The notes under the pieces: model-generated | Databases searched by the model: none | The model's input: only the letters and a program-made list of their open reading frames with translations | What the model was told of the DNA's origin: nothing | Source of the DNA: Vibrio superstes | GTDB taxonomy: Bacteria > Pseudomonadota > Gammaproteobacteria > Enterobacterales > Vibrionaceae | Length of the DNA: 64,000 bases | Direction of reading: 5' to 3' | Assembly: GCF_003569005.1 (NCBI RefSeq) | Contig: NZ_BCUR01000004.1 | Span: forward strand, 1,080,003 to 1,144,002 | Part shown: positions 9,137 to 16,224 of the stretch, piece after piece | Layout of the letters: each line of letters starts with the position of its first letter | How positions within the stretch are numbered: the stretch's first letter is position 1 | Made by a program: the position numbers and the translations under genes

Positions 9137-9212
9137 CTGTCATTGCCGAGGTCTTTTATCGGCAATCTCTTCGTAGTGAAGATCCCCGATAAGAGCACTC
9201 GGGGATGACGGG
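9137..9212. repeat. Palindromic block, copy 6
   Basis: Complete copy; the outer stem begins CCTGTCAT, one change from the consensus, which a G-T pair could tolerate in RNA. Confidence 0.87.
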
Positions 9213-9335
9213 ACCAGAAGCGATCGGATATGCCTAGGACAGAAGACAGAGGAGAAAAGGCAGAGGCACTCGAGGTAAGGCTTTGACTTGTAATAAAAAG
9301 TCAGACTGTCAGCTATCCACGAGAAATTTTCCAAC

Positions 9336-9411
9336 CCGTCATTGCGAAGTCTTTTATCGGCAATCTCTTCGTAGTGAAGATCCCCGATAAGAGCACTCGG
9401 GGATGACGGGA
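9336..9411. repeat. Palindromic block, copy 7
   Basis: Last copy. The first hairpin has lost a base (ATTGCGAAG in place of ATTGCCGAAG). A truncated spacer follows and runs to about 9500, just before kdgR ends. Confidence 0.86.
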
Positions 9412-9509
9412 TCATAAGCGAACGGATATGACCTAGGACAGAAAACAAAAGGCAGAGGCACTCGAGGCGAGGCTTGACTCGTGATCAAGTGTCAGTTGCC
9501 GGCTAGTAG

Positions 9510-10295
9510 TTAGGCGACAGGGTAGTCGTGGTAACCTAATTGTTCTGAGATTCGTTTACCTGCGTTTTGTAGCATTTTCACGTACTCAGGCTTGCGGTCA
9601 ATATCAAAACGAATAGTAGGGAAAGAAACCGATACTGAGGCGATAATGTTACCAAAGCGATCATAGATAGGCGCGGCTATACAGCGTAGTCCGGGTTCTT
9701 GCTCTTCGTTGTCTTCACCAAAGTGTTGCTTAGCAACCAGTTCAACTTCACCCATCAACTGGTCTGCGTTTTCGTGGGTTTTGTCGGTATGCTTGATGAA
9801 CTCTACAGGCTCTAAGATACTTAAAGCTTCCTCGTGACTTTTACCTGCCAACAACACCTTGCCTATTGCCGTGCTGTAAAGAGGATTACGTCGACCTACA
9901 CGAGAATGCATACGTAGGTTGTAGCTAGAGTCTATTTTATGAAGGTAAATGATTGCGCCTTCATCCAGAGCACCAAGGTGAACTGTCTCGTTGGTTTGAT
10001 TAGATATTTCACGCATCTCTTTATCAGCAATATCAATTAAATCAACGTACTCTAAGGCTTTTGCACCAAGTTCAAATAACTTAAGCGTGAGTGCGTATTT
10101 ATCGGCTTCTCCTTCCTGGGAGACAAAACCAAGCATCTTCATGGTTTGCAAGAATCGATAGGTGGTTGCCTTTGACATCATTAAGCGCTGTGAAAGTTCA
10201 GATACACCAATCTCTTTTTGCTCAGCGAGAGCTTGTAAAATATTGAACACCTTAAGTACCGATGAGACGGCTTCAGGCTGTGTGGATTTTTCCAT
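9510..10295 (-). CDS. kdgR: IclR-family regulator KdgR
   Basis: 261 residues, close to E. coli KdgR along its whole length. The N-terminal winged helix-turn-helix (VSSVLKVFNILQALAE to FLQTMKMLGFV, about residues 12-60) is followed by the IclR effector domain with LFELGAKAL, LGALDEGAI, GRRNPLYSTAIGKVLLA and EEQEPGLRCIAAP. By family it represses genes for pectin/alginate-type uronate breakdown and is released by 2-keto-3-deoxygluconate. The start is an ATG with AAGGA upstream. It is transcribed away from ygjV and ends just beside the repeat array. No KDG pathway genes are nearby, so its targets must lie elsewhere. Confidence 0.95.
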   Translation of the reverse strand: MEKSTQPEAVSSVLKVFNILQALAEQKEIGVSELSQRLMMSKATTYRFLQTMKMLGFVSQEGEADKYALTLKLFELGAKALEYVDLIDIADKEMREISNQTNETVHLGALDEGAIIYLHKIDSSYNLRMHSRVGRRNPLYSTAIGKVLLAGKSHEEALSILEPVEFIKHTDKTHENADQLMGEVELVAKQHFGEDNEEQEPGLRCIAAPIYDRFGNIIASVSVSFPTIRFDIDRKPEYVKMLQNAGKRISEQLGYHDYPVA

Positions 10296-10364
10296 CCTAG
10301 TCCTTGTTTTTTATTACTGCATTTTTTCGCAAAGTATACAGACAAAAATCGGCTGAGTCAGTTA

Positions 10365-10393
10365 TTTCAAAAATGCTTTTCATTATTTTGAAA
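10365..10393. promoter_or_regulatory. Imperfect palindrome in the kdgR-ygjV intergenic region
   Basis: TTTCAAAAATG and CATTATTTTGAAA form an inverted repeat around CTTTT in the 215-bp divergent promoter region. IclR regulators bind such dyads and KdgR boxes contain TGAAAC/GTTTCA halves, so KdgR autoregulation is possible. This is inference from symmetry and location. Confidence 0.35.
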
Positions 10394-10511
10394 CCGAACA
10401 GATTTGTTGAGGATATATCCAGTACATCTAATAATAATTAGATGAAACGATGTTTTAAAATGTATAATGTGTAAATCATTAGAATTAGTAATAGTGCCGG
10501 TGAGAGGGTAG

Positions 10512-11039
10512 ATGTCAGATCTTCATTTTTGGGGACAAGTATTAGGATTTGTGGGTTACGCCATTGGTGTTTCTACGTTTTATCAAAAAGATGATAGGCG
10601 TTTAAAGATCATGATGATGGTATTCAACATTAATCATGTGTTCCACTACCTGTTGCTGGGCTCAATGATGTCTGCACTGAGCGCTCTACTCTCCGCGATG
10701 AGAACGACGACATCAATTTTCACCTCTTCCAAGTTAGTCGCATATATCTTTATTCTCGCATCTGGTTTGCTGGGATACATCCTTGCGGAAAGTTGGGCGG
10801 ACATCTGGCCAATCTTAGGAACGGCTATTGGTACCTATGCGGTATTTGTCCTCAAGGGGATTCCTATGCGTATAGGCTTCTTGTTGGGTGCATGCTGTTG
10901 GTTGGTCAACAATATCATCGTCGGCTCAATCGGTGGAACGCTATTAGAAATGACCCTGATTGGTTCTAATCTGTTTACTGTGTTTCGCCTGCACAAAGAT
11001 GCACGGGTATCGAGTGTAACAGCGGAAGAAGTACAATAG
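10512..11039 (+). CDS. ygjV: YgjV-family inner membrane protein
   Basis: 175 residues with five or six hydrophobic segments. It matches the bacterial inner-membrane protein family of E. coli YgjV (opening FWGQVLGFVGYAIGVSTFYQ, ending GGTLLEMTLIGSNLFTVFRL). The function is unknown in the family. The start ATG follows GAGAGGGT. It is divergent from kdgR and upstream of the DUF3047 gene by about 117 bp, with no clear terminator in between. Confidence 0.85.
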   Translation: MSDLHFWGQVLGFVGYAIGVSTFYQKDDRRLKIMMMVFNINHVFHYLLLGSMMSALSALLSAMRTTTSIFTSSKLVAYIFILASGLLGYILAESWADIWPILGTAIGTYAVFVLKGIPMRIGFLLGACCWLVNNIIVGSIGGTLLEMTLIGSNLFTVFRLHKDARVSSVTAEEVQ

Positions 11040-11156
11040 AGTTCTGAGTATCATTGAGTGCAAAGCGTCATCCTGACGCAGGTTGGGATCTTAGTGTACA
11101 TAGTTGTATGATCCTGTTTACTTATAAACGAGAAATTAAGTGGCGTAGGAATAGCA

Positions 11157-11834
11157 ATGAAAGATAATAGCTTGCCTGCAATTATGCTCTTGGGGTGTTT
11201 GTTAATGAGTCCTGCTGCGTTCGCACAGCTAAACATTACCGATATTGCTCAAGGTGGAATGGAGGCATGGACAACCAAGGATATTACCACGCCAACTCGT
11301 TACAATGTCACGGACTATAAAGACCGACCTGCAATACACGCACGCAGCGATAATACAGCTTCGGGTCTTGTTCTCAACAAGCGTATCGACCTCCTTGATA
11401 CCCCTTACATGAATTGGTCATGGCTGGTAAAACAGTCTCTCCCTGAGCTTCAAGAAACCACCAAGCAAGGGGATGATTTTGCCGCGCGGGTATACGTGGT
11501 CATCGATGGTGGCATGATGTTCTGGAACACCAAATCCATCAGCTATGTTTGGTCTAGTGCTCCGGCAGGCGGTGAGGTTTGGGATAACCCCTTTGCAGGG
11601 GCTAACGTAAAAATGCTCGCCACCCGAGGTAGCGAGTCAAATCCTAAGCAGTGGTACGACGAAAAACGTAATATCTATCAAGACTTAATCGACTACTTTG
11701 GCGACAAAGGAAGCGATAAAGCCAATCAGAAAAGCTATCGCTATATCGACATGGTCGCGATCATGACCGATACCGACAACAGTGGCACCCATGCCGAGTC
11801 GTATTATGGTGATATTATCTTCTCATCACGATGA
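11157..11834 (+). CDS. DUF3047 family secreted protein
   Basis: 225 residues with a signal peptide (hydrophobic stretch ending SPAAFA, residues 1-22). The body fits DUF3047: WSWLVKQSLPELQETTKQGDDFAARVYVV, an ISYVWSS motif, and a C-terminal YIDMVAIMTDTDNSGTHAESYYGDI block with an acidic, possibly metal-binding loop. Members are periplasmic and uncharacterised. The start ATG has TAGGA upstream. The 3' end overlaps the convergent FTR1 gene by 9 bp, so transcription of one could interfere with the other. Confidence 0.82.
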   Translation: MKDNSLPAIMLLGCLLMSPAAFAQLNITDIAQGGMEAWTTKDITTPTRYNVTDYKDRPAIHARSDNTASGLVLNKRIDLLDTPYMNWSWLVKQSLPELQETTKQGDDFAARVYVVIDGGMMFWNTKSISYVWSSAPAGGEVWDNPFAGANVKMLATRGSESNPKQWYDEKRNIYQDLIDYFGDKGSDKANQKSYRYIDMVAIMTDTDNSGTHAESYYGDIIFSSR

Positions 11835-12650
11835 TTGAGCGGTCATTTGCAGTCGGCTGTTCACTTTTTTACTTAGCGCAAAAATGGCCACTAGGGTAGA
11901 GGTATAGACGAGCAACTGCATTAAGCTGGGTTTCTCTGTATAGCCAAACACCACATGCATGATTAACGCTAGCCAGTTGCTATGATGGTCAAAATACGGT
12001 GTTGTATTCCAAACCTGCGGAATGAGTGGGGGAACTAGGCCGATTGAAGATAGTTTAGAGACGGCATTCGCCACCATGCCAGCCGACAAGAAGGTCATGA
12101 CCACCGCAAACACGTCAAATACCTTGCCAATATTGACGCGAATAAGGCCAAAGTACATCAGCACACCAATCACAATCGCCTCTAGAGCGCCGAGCAGACT
12201 ACCTAAGATGATGGAGTGAACAGTGACGGACGACTGGCTCATGAGTCCTAGCAAGAACAGTACGACCTCACTGCCTTCTCGTACCACAGTTAAAAAGGCC
12301 ACAATAGAGAGTGAGAGCAGAGGTGAAGTAGCATCGGAGACATCAATATTAGAGATTTTTTGACCTAGTTTTTTACCCTCTGATTTCATCCAAATGACAG
12401 TCCAAGCAATAAGTAGGCTAGCAAGGATAAGGATGATAGCTCCAGTTAGTTTCGCTTTAAGTAGCGAAGCTATATAGGCGTTAGACAATGCCAGGCTAGC
12501 CAGTAAAATTGATACACAAACACCAGCAATACCGCCTAAAAGTATCCATCTATTTGCCCCCTTAACCTGATTTGTTGCCGCCAGCAGTAGGGTAATGATA
12601 AGCACCATCTCAAACCCTTCTCTAGAGACGATGGCCATACTTGCAAACAT
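11826..12650 (-). CDS. FTR1-family iron permease
   Basis: 274 residues with about seven membrane segments. The two signature REGxE motifs of the Ftr1/EfeU family are present (SREGFEMVL near residue 9, VREGSEVVLF near 123), which carry iron through the inner membrane. A Fur-box-like sequence lies directly upstream and GGAG precedes the ATG. The usual partners EfeO and EfeB are absent here, so it either works alone or with partners elsewhere. Its 3' end overlaps the convergent DUF3047 gene. Confidence 0.88.
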   Translation of the reverse strand: MFASMAIVSREGFEMVLIITLLLAATNQVKGANRWILLGGIAGVCVSILLASLALSNAYIASLLKAKLTGAIILILASLLIAWTVIWMKSEGKKLGQKISNIDVSDATSPLLSLSIVAFLTVVREGSEVVLFLLGLMSQSSVTVHSIILGSLLGALEAIVIGVLMYFGLIRVNIGKVFDVFAVVMTFLSAGMVANAVSKLSSIGLVPPLIPQVWNTTPYFDHHSNWLALIMHVVFGYTEKPSLMQLLVYTSTLVAIFALSKKVNSRLQMTAQSS

Positions 12651-12671
12651 AACAACTCCGTTTATAAATGA

Positions 12672-12690
12672 AATGAATTCTCATTATCAA
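12672..12690 (-). promoter_or_regulatory. Fur box upstream of the FTR1 permease
   Basis: The 19-mer AATGAATTCTCATTATCAA, read on the minus strand, matches most of the Fur consensus GATAATGATAATCATTATC. It lies about 20-40 bp before the start codon, fitting iron-dependent repression of an iron importer. Confidence 0.7.
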
Positions 12691-12969
12691 TAGAATTAGC
12701 GTCATGTTACAGGTGGAAAAAGTGGAACTAAGATGCCGAATTTGGGTTTACTGGTATAGAGGAAGCTCAGTCTCACTTGGGCTGGACTGATAGTGAAAAA
12801 AGTATGATTCTTTGTGCTTTTCGATAGTTGCTATCAATGGGTTATCTGTTTTGATTGAAAATAACATAAGCCGCTTCCTTAAAGGTGATTTGTGTCGCTG
12901 TTATTGAACTATTGTTAATGTATTGTGATTTGTAATGTTCAGGGCTATTACGGATAAAGAGGATGTACC

Positions 12970-13125
12970 ATGGTAGTGACAAAAGAGAACTTCAAGAAGG
13001 AAGCCAATAAGCGAGAGCAACCAGTATCGGACATGAAAGGCAAAACGTTGCCAAGGTTTTGGGTGTTTTTTTCCTTGTTAGCGGGTTGGTGTTCCTTAGT
13101 GGTTTATTCGACGCTGTCTAGTTAG
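12970..13125 (+). CDS. 51-residue single-span membrane protein
   Basis: A small frame starting MVVTKENFKKEANKREQ, with a charged N-terminal half (residues 1-28) and one hydrophobic helix (FWVFFSLLAGWCSLVVYSTL, residues 30-49). An AAGAGGA ribosome site sits about 7 bp before the ATG, and a strong terminator follows the stop by 15 bp, so the gene is framed by its own signals. I do not recognise the family. The arrangement suggests a real, independently expressed small inner-membrane protein. Confidence 0.7.
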   Translation: MVVTKENFKKEANKREQPVSDMKGKTLPRFWVFFSLLAGWCSLVVYSTLSS

Positions 13126-13140
13126 TAGCAATGTGTTAAC

Positions 13141-13166
13141 AAAAAAAGGAGCGAAAGCTCCTTTTT
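13141..13166 (+). terminator. Terminator after the 51-residue protein
   Basis: Stem AAAAAAGGAGC/GCTCCTTTTTT closed by a GAAA loop with a T run; the A/T symmetry would let it work in both directions. Confidence 0.88.
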
Positions 13167-13199
13167 TGATCTCGTGTATAACACTCATTATCTAGTTAA

Positions 13200-13364
13200 T
13201 TATACCAATCACAATAGGTAAGTGGTCAGAAATAGCGTAGGAAAAACGCTGGATAACAAGGCAGAACGTTTTGATAAGTAGTTATTCTACAATCAAAAAT
13301 TCTAACGCCGTTATCGAGTGTTTTAACAAGCTAGGATGAGCAGTTATTTACTACGATTGGCATT
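13200..13364. repeat. MITE-like element with terminal inverted repeats
   Basis: About 165 bp with related ends: ATACCAATCACAATA at the left and the inverted form of TGCCAATCGTAGTA at the right. The similarity extends some 27 bp inward with about eight mismatches. It contains no open frame of note and fills most of the gap between the terminator at 13166 and metR. I recognise this as a dispersed Vibrio-type intergenic repeat, from memory. A second left-end-like sequence lies at 38106. Confidence 0.6.
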
Positions 13365-13454
13365 ATCTGCCTTTCAATACCTTAGTCACTTTGTCTATCC
13401 TTCAGCCCTTATTTGACATTCACGGTGCTATTGATTCTTGAAGAACTTGGTTTT

Positions 13455-13470
13455 AGCCATCTAGACGTTT
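13455..13470 (+). promoter_or_regulatory. metR: MetJ-type operator (tandem met boxes) before metR
   Basis: Two adjacent 8-mers, AGCCATCT and AGACGTTT, match the met box AGACGTCT at six and seven of eight positions. They are about 55 bp before the metR start. MetJ with S-adenosylmethionine represses methionine genes through such tandem boxes. A weaker third box (ACACTTCA) may follow. Confidence 0.65.
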
Positions 13471-13521
13471 ACACTTCACTGCAAGGTGGGTATGTTAATA
13501 GGGTAAGGATCACTAGGATGG

Positions 13522-14406
13522 ATGATGTTAGAACTAAAACACTTACGGACAATGCAAGGACTGGCCAAATTTGGTTCTATCGCTAGCTGCGCCGAGAATT
13601 TGCATATTACTCAGTCGGCTATCTCTCACCAGCTCAAGGAGCTCGAGGTAAGAATTGGTGGGCAATTGTTCTATCGCAAGACCAAACCGATACGTTTTAC
13701 CTCCCAAGGGCAGGTTATTATTGAGCTCGCGAATCTAGTTTTGCCACAGATCTTGGCCACCGAAAAACAGCTAAGCCAGCCACAAGAAAATCCCCGCTTT
13801 ACCTTAGCCATTGATTGTCACTCTTGCTTTCAGTGGCTGCTACCAACAATTAAGCGCTTCCAAAACCAATACGCAGCACTGGATGTAGACCTTGAGTCGG
13901 GTTTTCATCAGCACCCTCAAGAACGCCTGCTTGCGGGTGAGATAGATCTCATGATTACCTCTGATATCGAAACGCGCGGAGATATCCATTTTCTTCCATT
14001 GTTCGGCTATGAACTGCAACTGGTGATGAGCAGCGATCATCCTTTGAATGATAAACCTTTCATTGAACCCACTGACCTTGCCTCAGAAGTATTGCTCACT
14101 TACCCAGTAGATAAGCGCCGTATGGACGTTTATAACCTATTTCTTAAGCCACAGCAGTGTGAACCTCTTAAATGGAAGAAGGTAGACAATACATCAACGC
14201 TATTACAGATGGTTTCAGGTGGCTTTGGGGTTGCTGCTTTGCCTGATTGGGCTGTGCGCACGTTTGAAAACCAAGACCTTATCTCTACAAAGCCCTTGGG
14301 TGGCGGAATACGACGCCACTTATATGCCGGTGTACGCGTTGCAGACAGCAAGCTGGAGCATATACAGGCATTTACCGAATTAACACAGACACATCACGCC
14401 AAATAG
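13522..14406 (+). CDS. metR: LysR-family methionine regulator MetR
   Basis: 294 residues with the MetR signature throughout: the N-terminal helix-turn-helix (LHITQSAISHQLKELE, about 25-45), RFTSQGQ, the IDCHSCFQWLLPT block and VDNTSTLLQMVSGGFGVAALP of the effector domain. MetR activates metE, metH and related genes with homocysteine as cofactor. E. coli MetR is slightly longer. Two ATGs in tandem (13522, 13525) compete as start; MLELKHL is the usual N-terminus. Unlike in enteric bacteria there is no divergent metE next to it. Confidence 0.93.
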   Translation: MMLELKHLRTMQGLAKFGSIASCAENLHITQSAISHQLKELEVRIGGQLFYRKTKPIRFTSQGQVIIELANLVLPQILATEKQLSQPQENPRFTLAIDCHSCFQWLLPTIKRFQNQYAALDVDLESGFHQHPQERLLAGEIDLMITSDIETRGDIHFLPLFGYELQLVMSSDHPLNDKPFIEPTDLASEVLLTYPVDKRRMDVYNLFLKPQQCEPLKWKKVDNTSTLLQMVSGGFGVAALPDWAVRTFENQDLISTKPLGGGIRRHLYAGVRVADSKLEHIQAFTELTQTHHAK

Positions 14407-14525
14407 AGCTCATCGGACGTGTTTCTGTTTTACCCGCGTTTATGTGCGATGTTTGGTATTGATTAAAGAAAATGTGTTTTTGAGATTAATATGCGGTTAA
14501 TTCTGAGATATGATGACGCCTTCAC

Positions 14526-15437
14526 ATGCTATGGACTCAGCAAATGCTTAAAAATCTTCAGATGATCATGAATGTTTTCTTGGTCATGTTTAATACTGCT
14601 TACACCTCATTTGTTGTCAGTATTCTGGCAATTATCAAAATAGTCTTACCATTCGCCGGTGTCAAAGTCTCAATGAGCAAACTGGCAAATAAGCAGATGT
14701 GGCTTTGGGCAACGATTAATCTCTGGCTACTCAATGTCAATAACAAGATTGATTGGCAGATTGAGGGCGGAGAAAACCTTTCCACTGAGCAGTGGTATTT
14801 ACTGATCTCCAATCACCTTAGCTGGGCTGATATCGTCATCTTATCTTCGGTGATGAAAGATAAGATCCCTATGGGTAAGTTCTTGCTTAAGCACAGCCTT
14901 TTATACGTTCCTTTTGTTGGCTTAGCCTGCTGGGGTCTAGACATGCCGTTTATGCGTCGCCACTCTCATGAGTTTTTGGTGCGCAACCCTGAGCGTCGGA
15001 ATGATGACTTTGACGCGATTAACAAGGCGTGTGAGAAGTTTAGACGTGTACCTACGACCATGATCAGTTTTGCTGAAGGCACTCGTGCCAATCCAGAAAA
15101 AATGGCGACGGCGAAGACGCCTTATCAACATCTGTTGAAGCCAAAAACGGGTGGTGTTGCATTTACCCTTAACGCTATGAACGAGTTGTTGGATGGGGTA
15201 GTCGATGTCACTCTGGCTTACCCAGAGAACCGCGAAGACCCGTTTAATGACCTATTGAAGGGACGTCTAACTAAGGTTGTGGTGAATATTCGAGTGTATG
15301 ATATTGATGAGAATCTGCGTGGCGATTACTTTAATGACAAAGTGTTTAAACGTGGTTTCCACCGATGGCTCAATACGGTTTGGCAAGAAAAAGACGAATA
15401 CCTAAAGGGTGTTTACTCAACGAATAAAGACCAGTAA
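14526..15437 (+). CDS. yihG: YihG-like acyltransferase (lysophosphatidic acid acyltransferase family)
   Basis: 303 residues, similar to E. coli YihG over the full length. An N-terminal membrane segment (about residues 20-45) precedes the PlsC-type domain with the catalytic NHLSWAD (NHxxxxD motif, about residue 97), LACWGLDMPFMRR and FAEGTRANPEK. The family transfers acyl chains to lysophosphatidic acid at the inner membrane. The start is uncertain: the ATG at 14526 lacks a good ribosome site and the ATG at 14544 is an alternative. A terminator follows. Confidence 0.88.
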   Translation: MLWTQQMLKNLQMIMNVFLVMFNTAYTSFVVSILAIIKIVLPFAGVKVSMSKLANKQMWLWATINLWLLNVNNKIDWQIEGGENLSTEQWYLLISNHLSWADIVILSSVMKDKIPMGKFLLKHSLLYVPFVGLACWGLDMPFMRRHSHEFLVRNPERRNDDFDAINKACEKFRRVPTTMISFAEGTRANPEKMATAKTPYQHLLKPKTGGVAFTLNAMNELLDGVVDVTLAYPENREDPFNDLLKGRLTKVVVNIRVYDIDENLRGDYFNDKVFKRGFHRWLNTVWQEKDEYLKGVYSTNKDQ

Positions 15438-15440
15438 GAG

Positions 15441-15467
15441 AGAGGCAGCAGTAGCTGCCTTTTTTAC
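15441..15467 (+). terminator. Terminator after yihG
   Basis: Stem AGGCAGC/GCTGCCT around AGTA, then a T run. Confidence 0.85.
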
Positions 15468-15604
15468 GTCCCCTCCCCATAACTCTAGCCTCGCACTTCA
15501 TAACTACAGAGCGTGACCATGTTCGATATTTTGAAATCCAATTCTCGCCTTTAGAACCCTCTTTTTGCATATTACTGATTCGATCTATTTCATCGGTAGT
15601 AGTA

Positions 15605-16165
15605 ATGAAAACTGAAAAAGAAAAGATGCTGGCTGGAGAGCCGTACGAAGCATGGGATGAGGAACTTGTCGCAGAAAGAACACATTGTCGCAAGGCAGTA
15701 AAAAAGTTTAATGAGACCTTACCTGGAACACCTAATTGGCGTACCACGTTAGAAAATATGATCCCAGACAGTGGTGATGCTTATATTGAGCCACCGTTTC
15801 GCTGTGACTACGGCTCTAACATTAAGCTGGGCAAAAATTTCTATGCTAATTTCAATTGCGTCATTTTAGATGTCAATACGGTAGAGATTGGCGACAACGT
15901 GATGTTCGCCCCTAATGTGCAAATCTATACAGCTGGTCATCCTGTCGATCCAGTACAGCGCATTGAGGTCGGTATTGAGTTTGGTTTACCGATTAAGATT
16001 GGTGACAATGTCTGGCTCGGTGGCGGTGTGATTGTTTGCCCTGGGGTGACCATCGGTGAAAACGCGGTGATTGGCGCCGGCAGTGTGGTCGTGAAAGATA
16101 TTCCAGCGAATGTTGTAGCGGCCGGCAATCCCTGCAAGGTGATTCGAACTATTGACGTTGCGTAA
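15605..16165 (+). CDS. maa: Maltose O-acetyltransferase
   Basis: 186 residues of the hexapeptide-repeat acetyltransferase family. The N-terminal Mac domain (EKEKMLAGEPYEAWDEELV) leads into a left-handed beta helix with repeating I/V-G-x-N turns (IGDNVMFAPNVQIYT, IGDNVWLGGGVIV, IGENAVIGAGSVV). The catalytic histidine is in YTAGHP. The enzyme acetylates maltose, glucose and other sugars with acetyl-CoA. It is monocistronic, with a terminator on each side. The ATG has only a weak ribosome site. Confidence 0.93.
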   Translation: MKTEKEKMLAGEPYEAWDEELVAERTHCRKAVKKFNETLPGTPNWRTTLENMIPDSGDAYIEPPFRCDYGSNIKLGKNFYANFNCVILDVNTVEIGDNVMFAPNVQIYTAGHPVDPVQRIEVGIEFGLPIKIGDNVWLGGGVIVCPGVTIGENAVIGAGSVVVKDIPANVVAAGNPCKVIRTIDVA

Positions 16166-16190
16166 TCAAGTTAGATCAAGCTAGACAAGA

Positions 16191-16218
16191 CAAAAAGGCG
16201 CATGTAGCGCCTTTTTTC
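16191..16218. terminator. Bidirectional terminator between maa and the MFS exporter
   Basis: AAAAAGGCGC/GCGCCTTTTT around ATGTA. The A/T flanks make it usable from both converging genes. Confidence 0.87.
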
Positions 16219-16224
16219 ATTTGG

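Larger units (their letters stand above)
6739..9500. repeat. Tandem array of seven ~200-bp units with a three-armed palindrome
   Basis: The motif TCATTGCCGA (or a near copy) recurs at 6741, 6941, 7141, 8741, 8941, 9140 and 9339, a period of 200, 200, (200 plus a 1.4-kb insertion), 200, 199 and 199 bp. Each unit has a ~75-bp palindromic block and a ~125-bp spacer. In the block the outer stem CCCGTCAT/ATGACGGG encloses three hairpins: TTGCCGA/TCGGCAA, TCTTC/GAAGA and ATCCCCG/CGGGGAT. The spacer holds a purine-rich run, a CTCGAGGT motif and a small TGACT/AGTCA dyad. Unit 1 is the most diverged and unit 7 has a partial spacer. Reverse-strand ORFs here repeat the same peptide and are not genes. 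Confidence 0.93.

Noticed and set aside
8757..9448. Minus-strand ORFs with repeated peptide MLLSGIFTTKRLPIKD in the repeat array
   Set aside because: The same peptide arises from each palindromic block; no ribosome site, and the spacers break the frame in each unit.
6739..9500. CRISPR-like array
   Set aside because: Units are ~200 bp with conserved spacers, not short repeats with unique spacers, and no cas genes are present.
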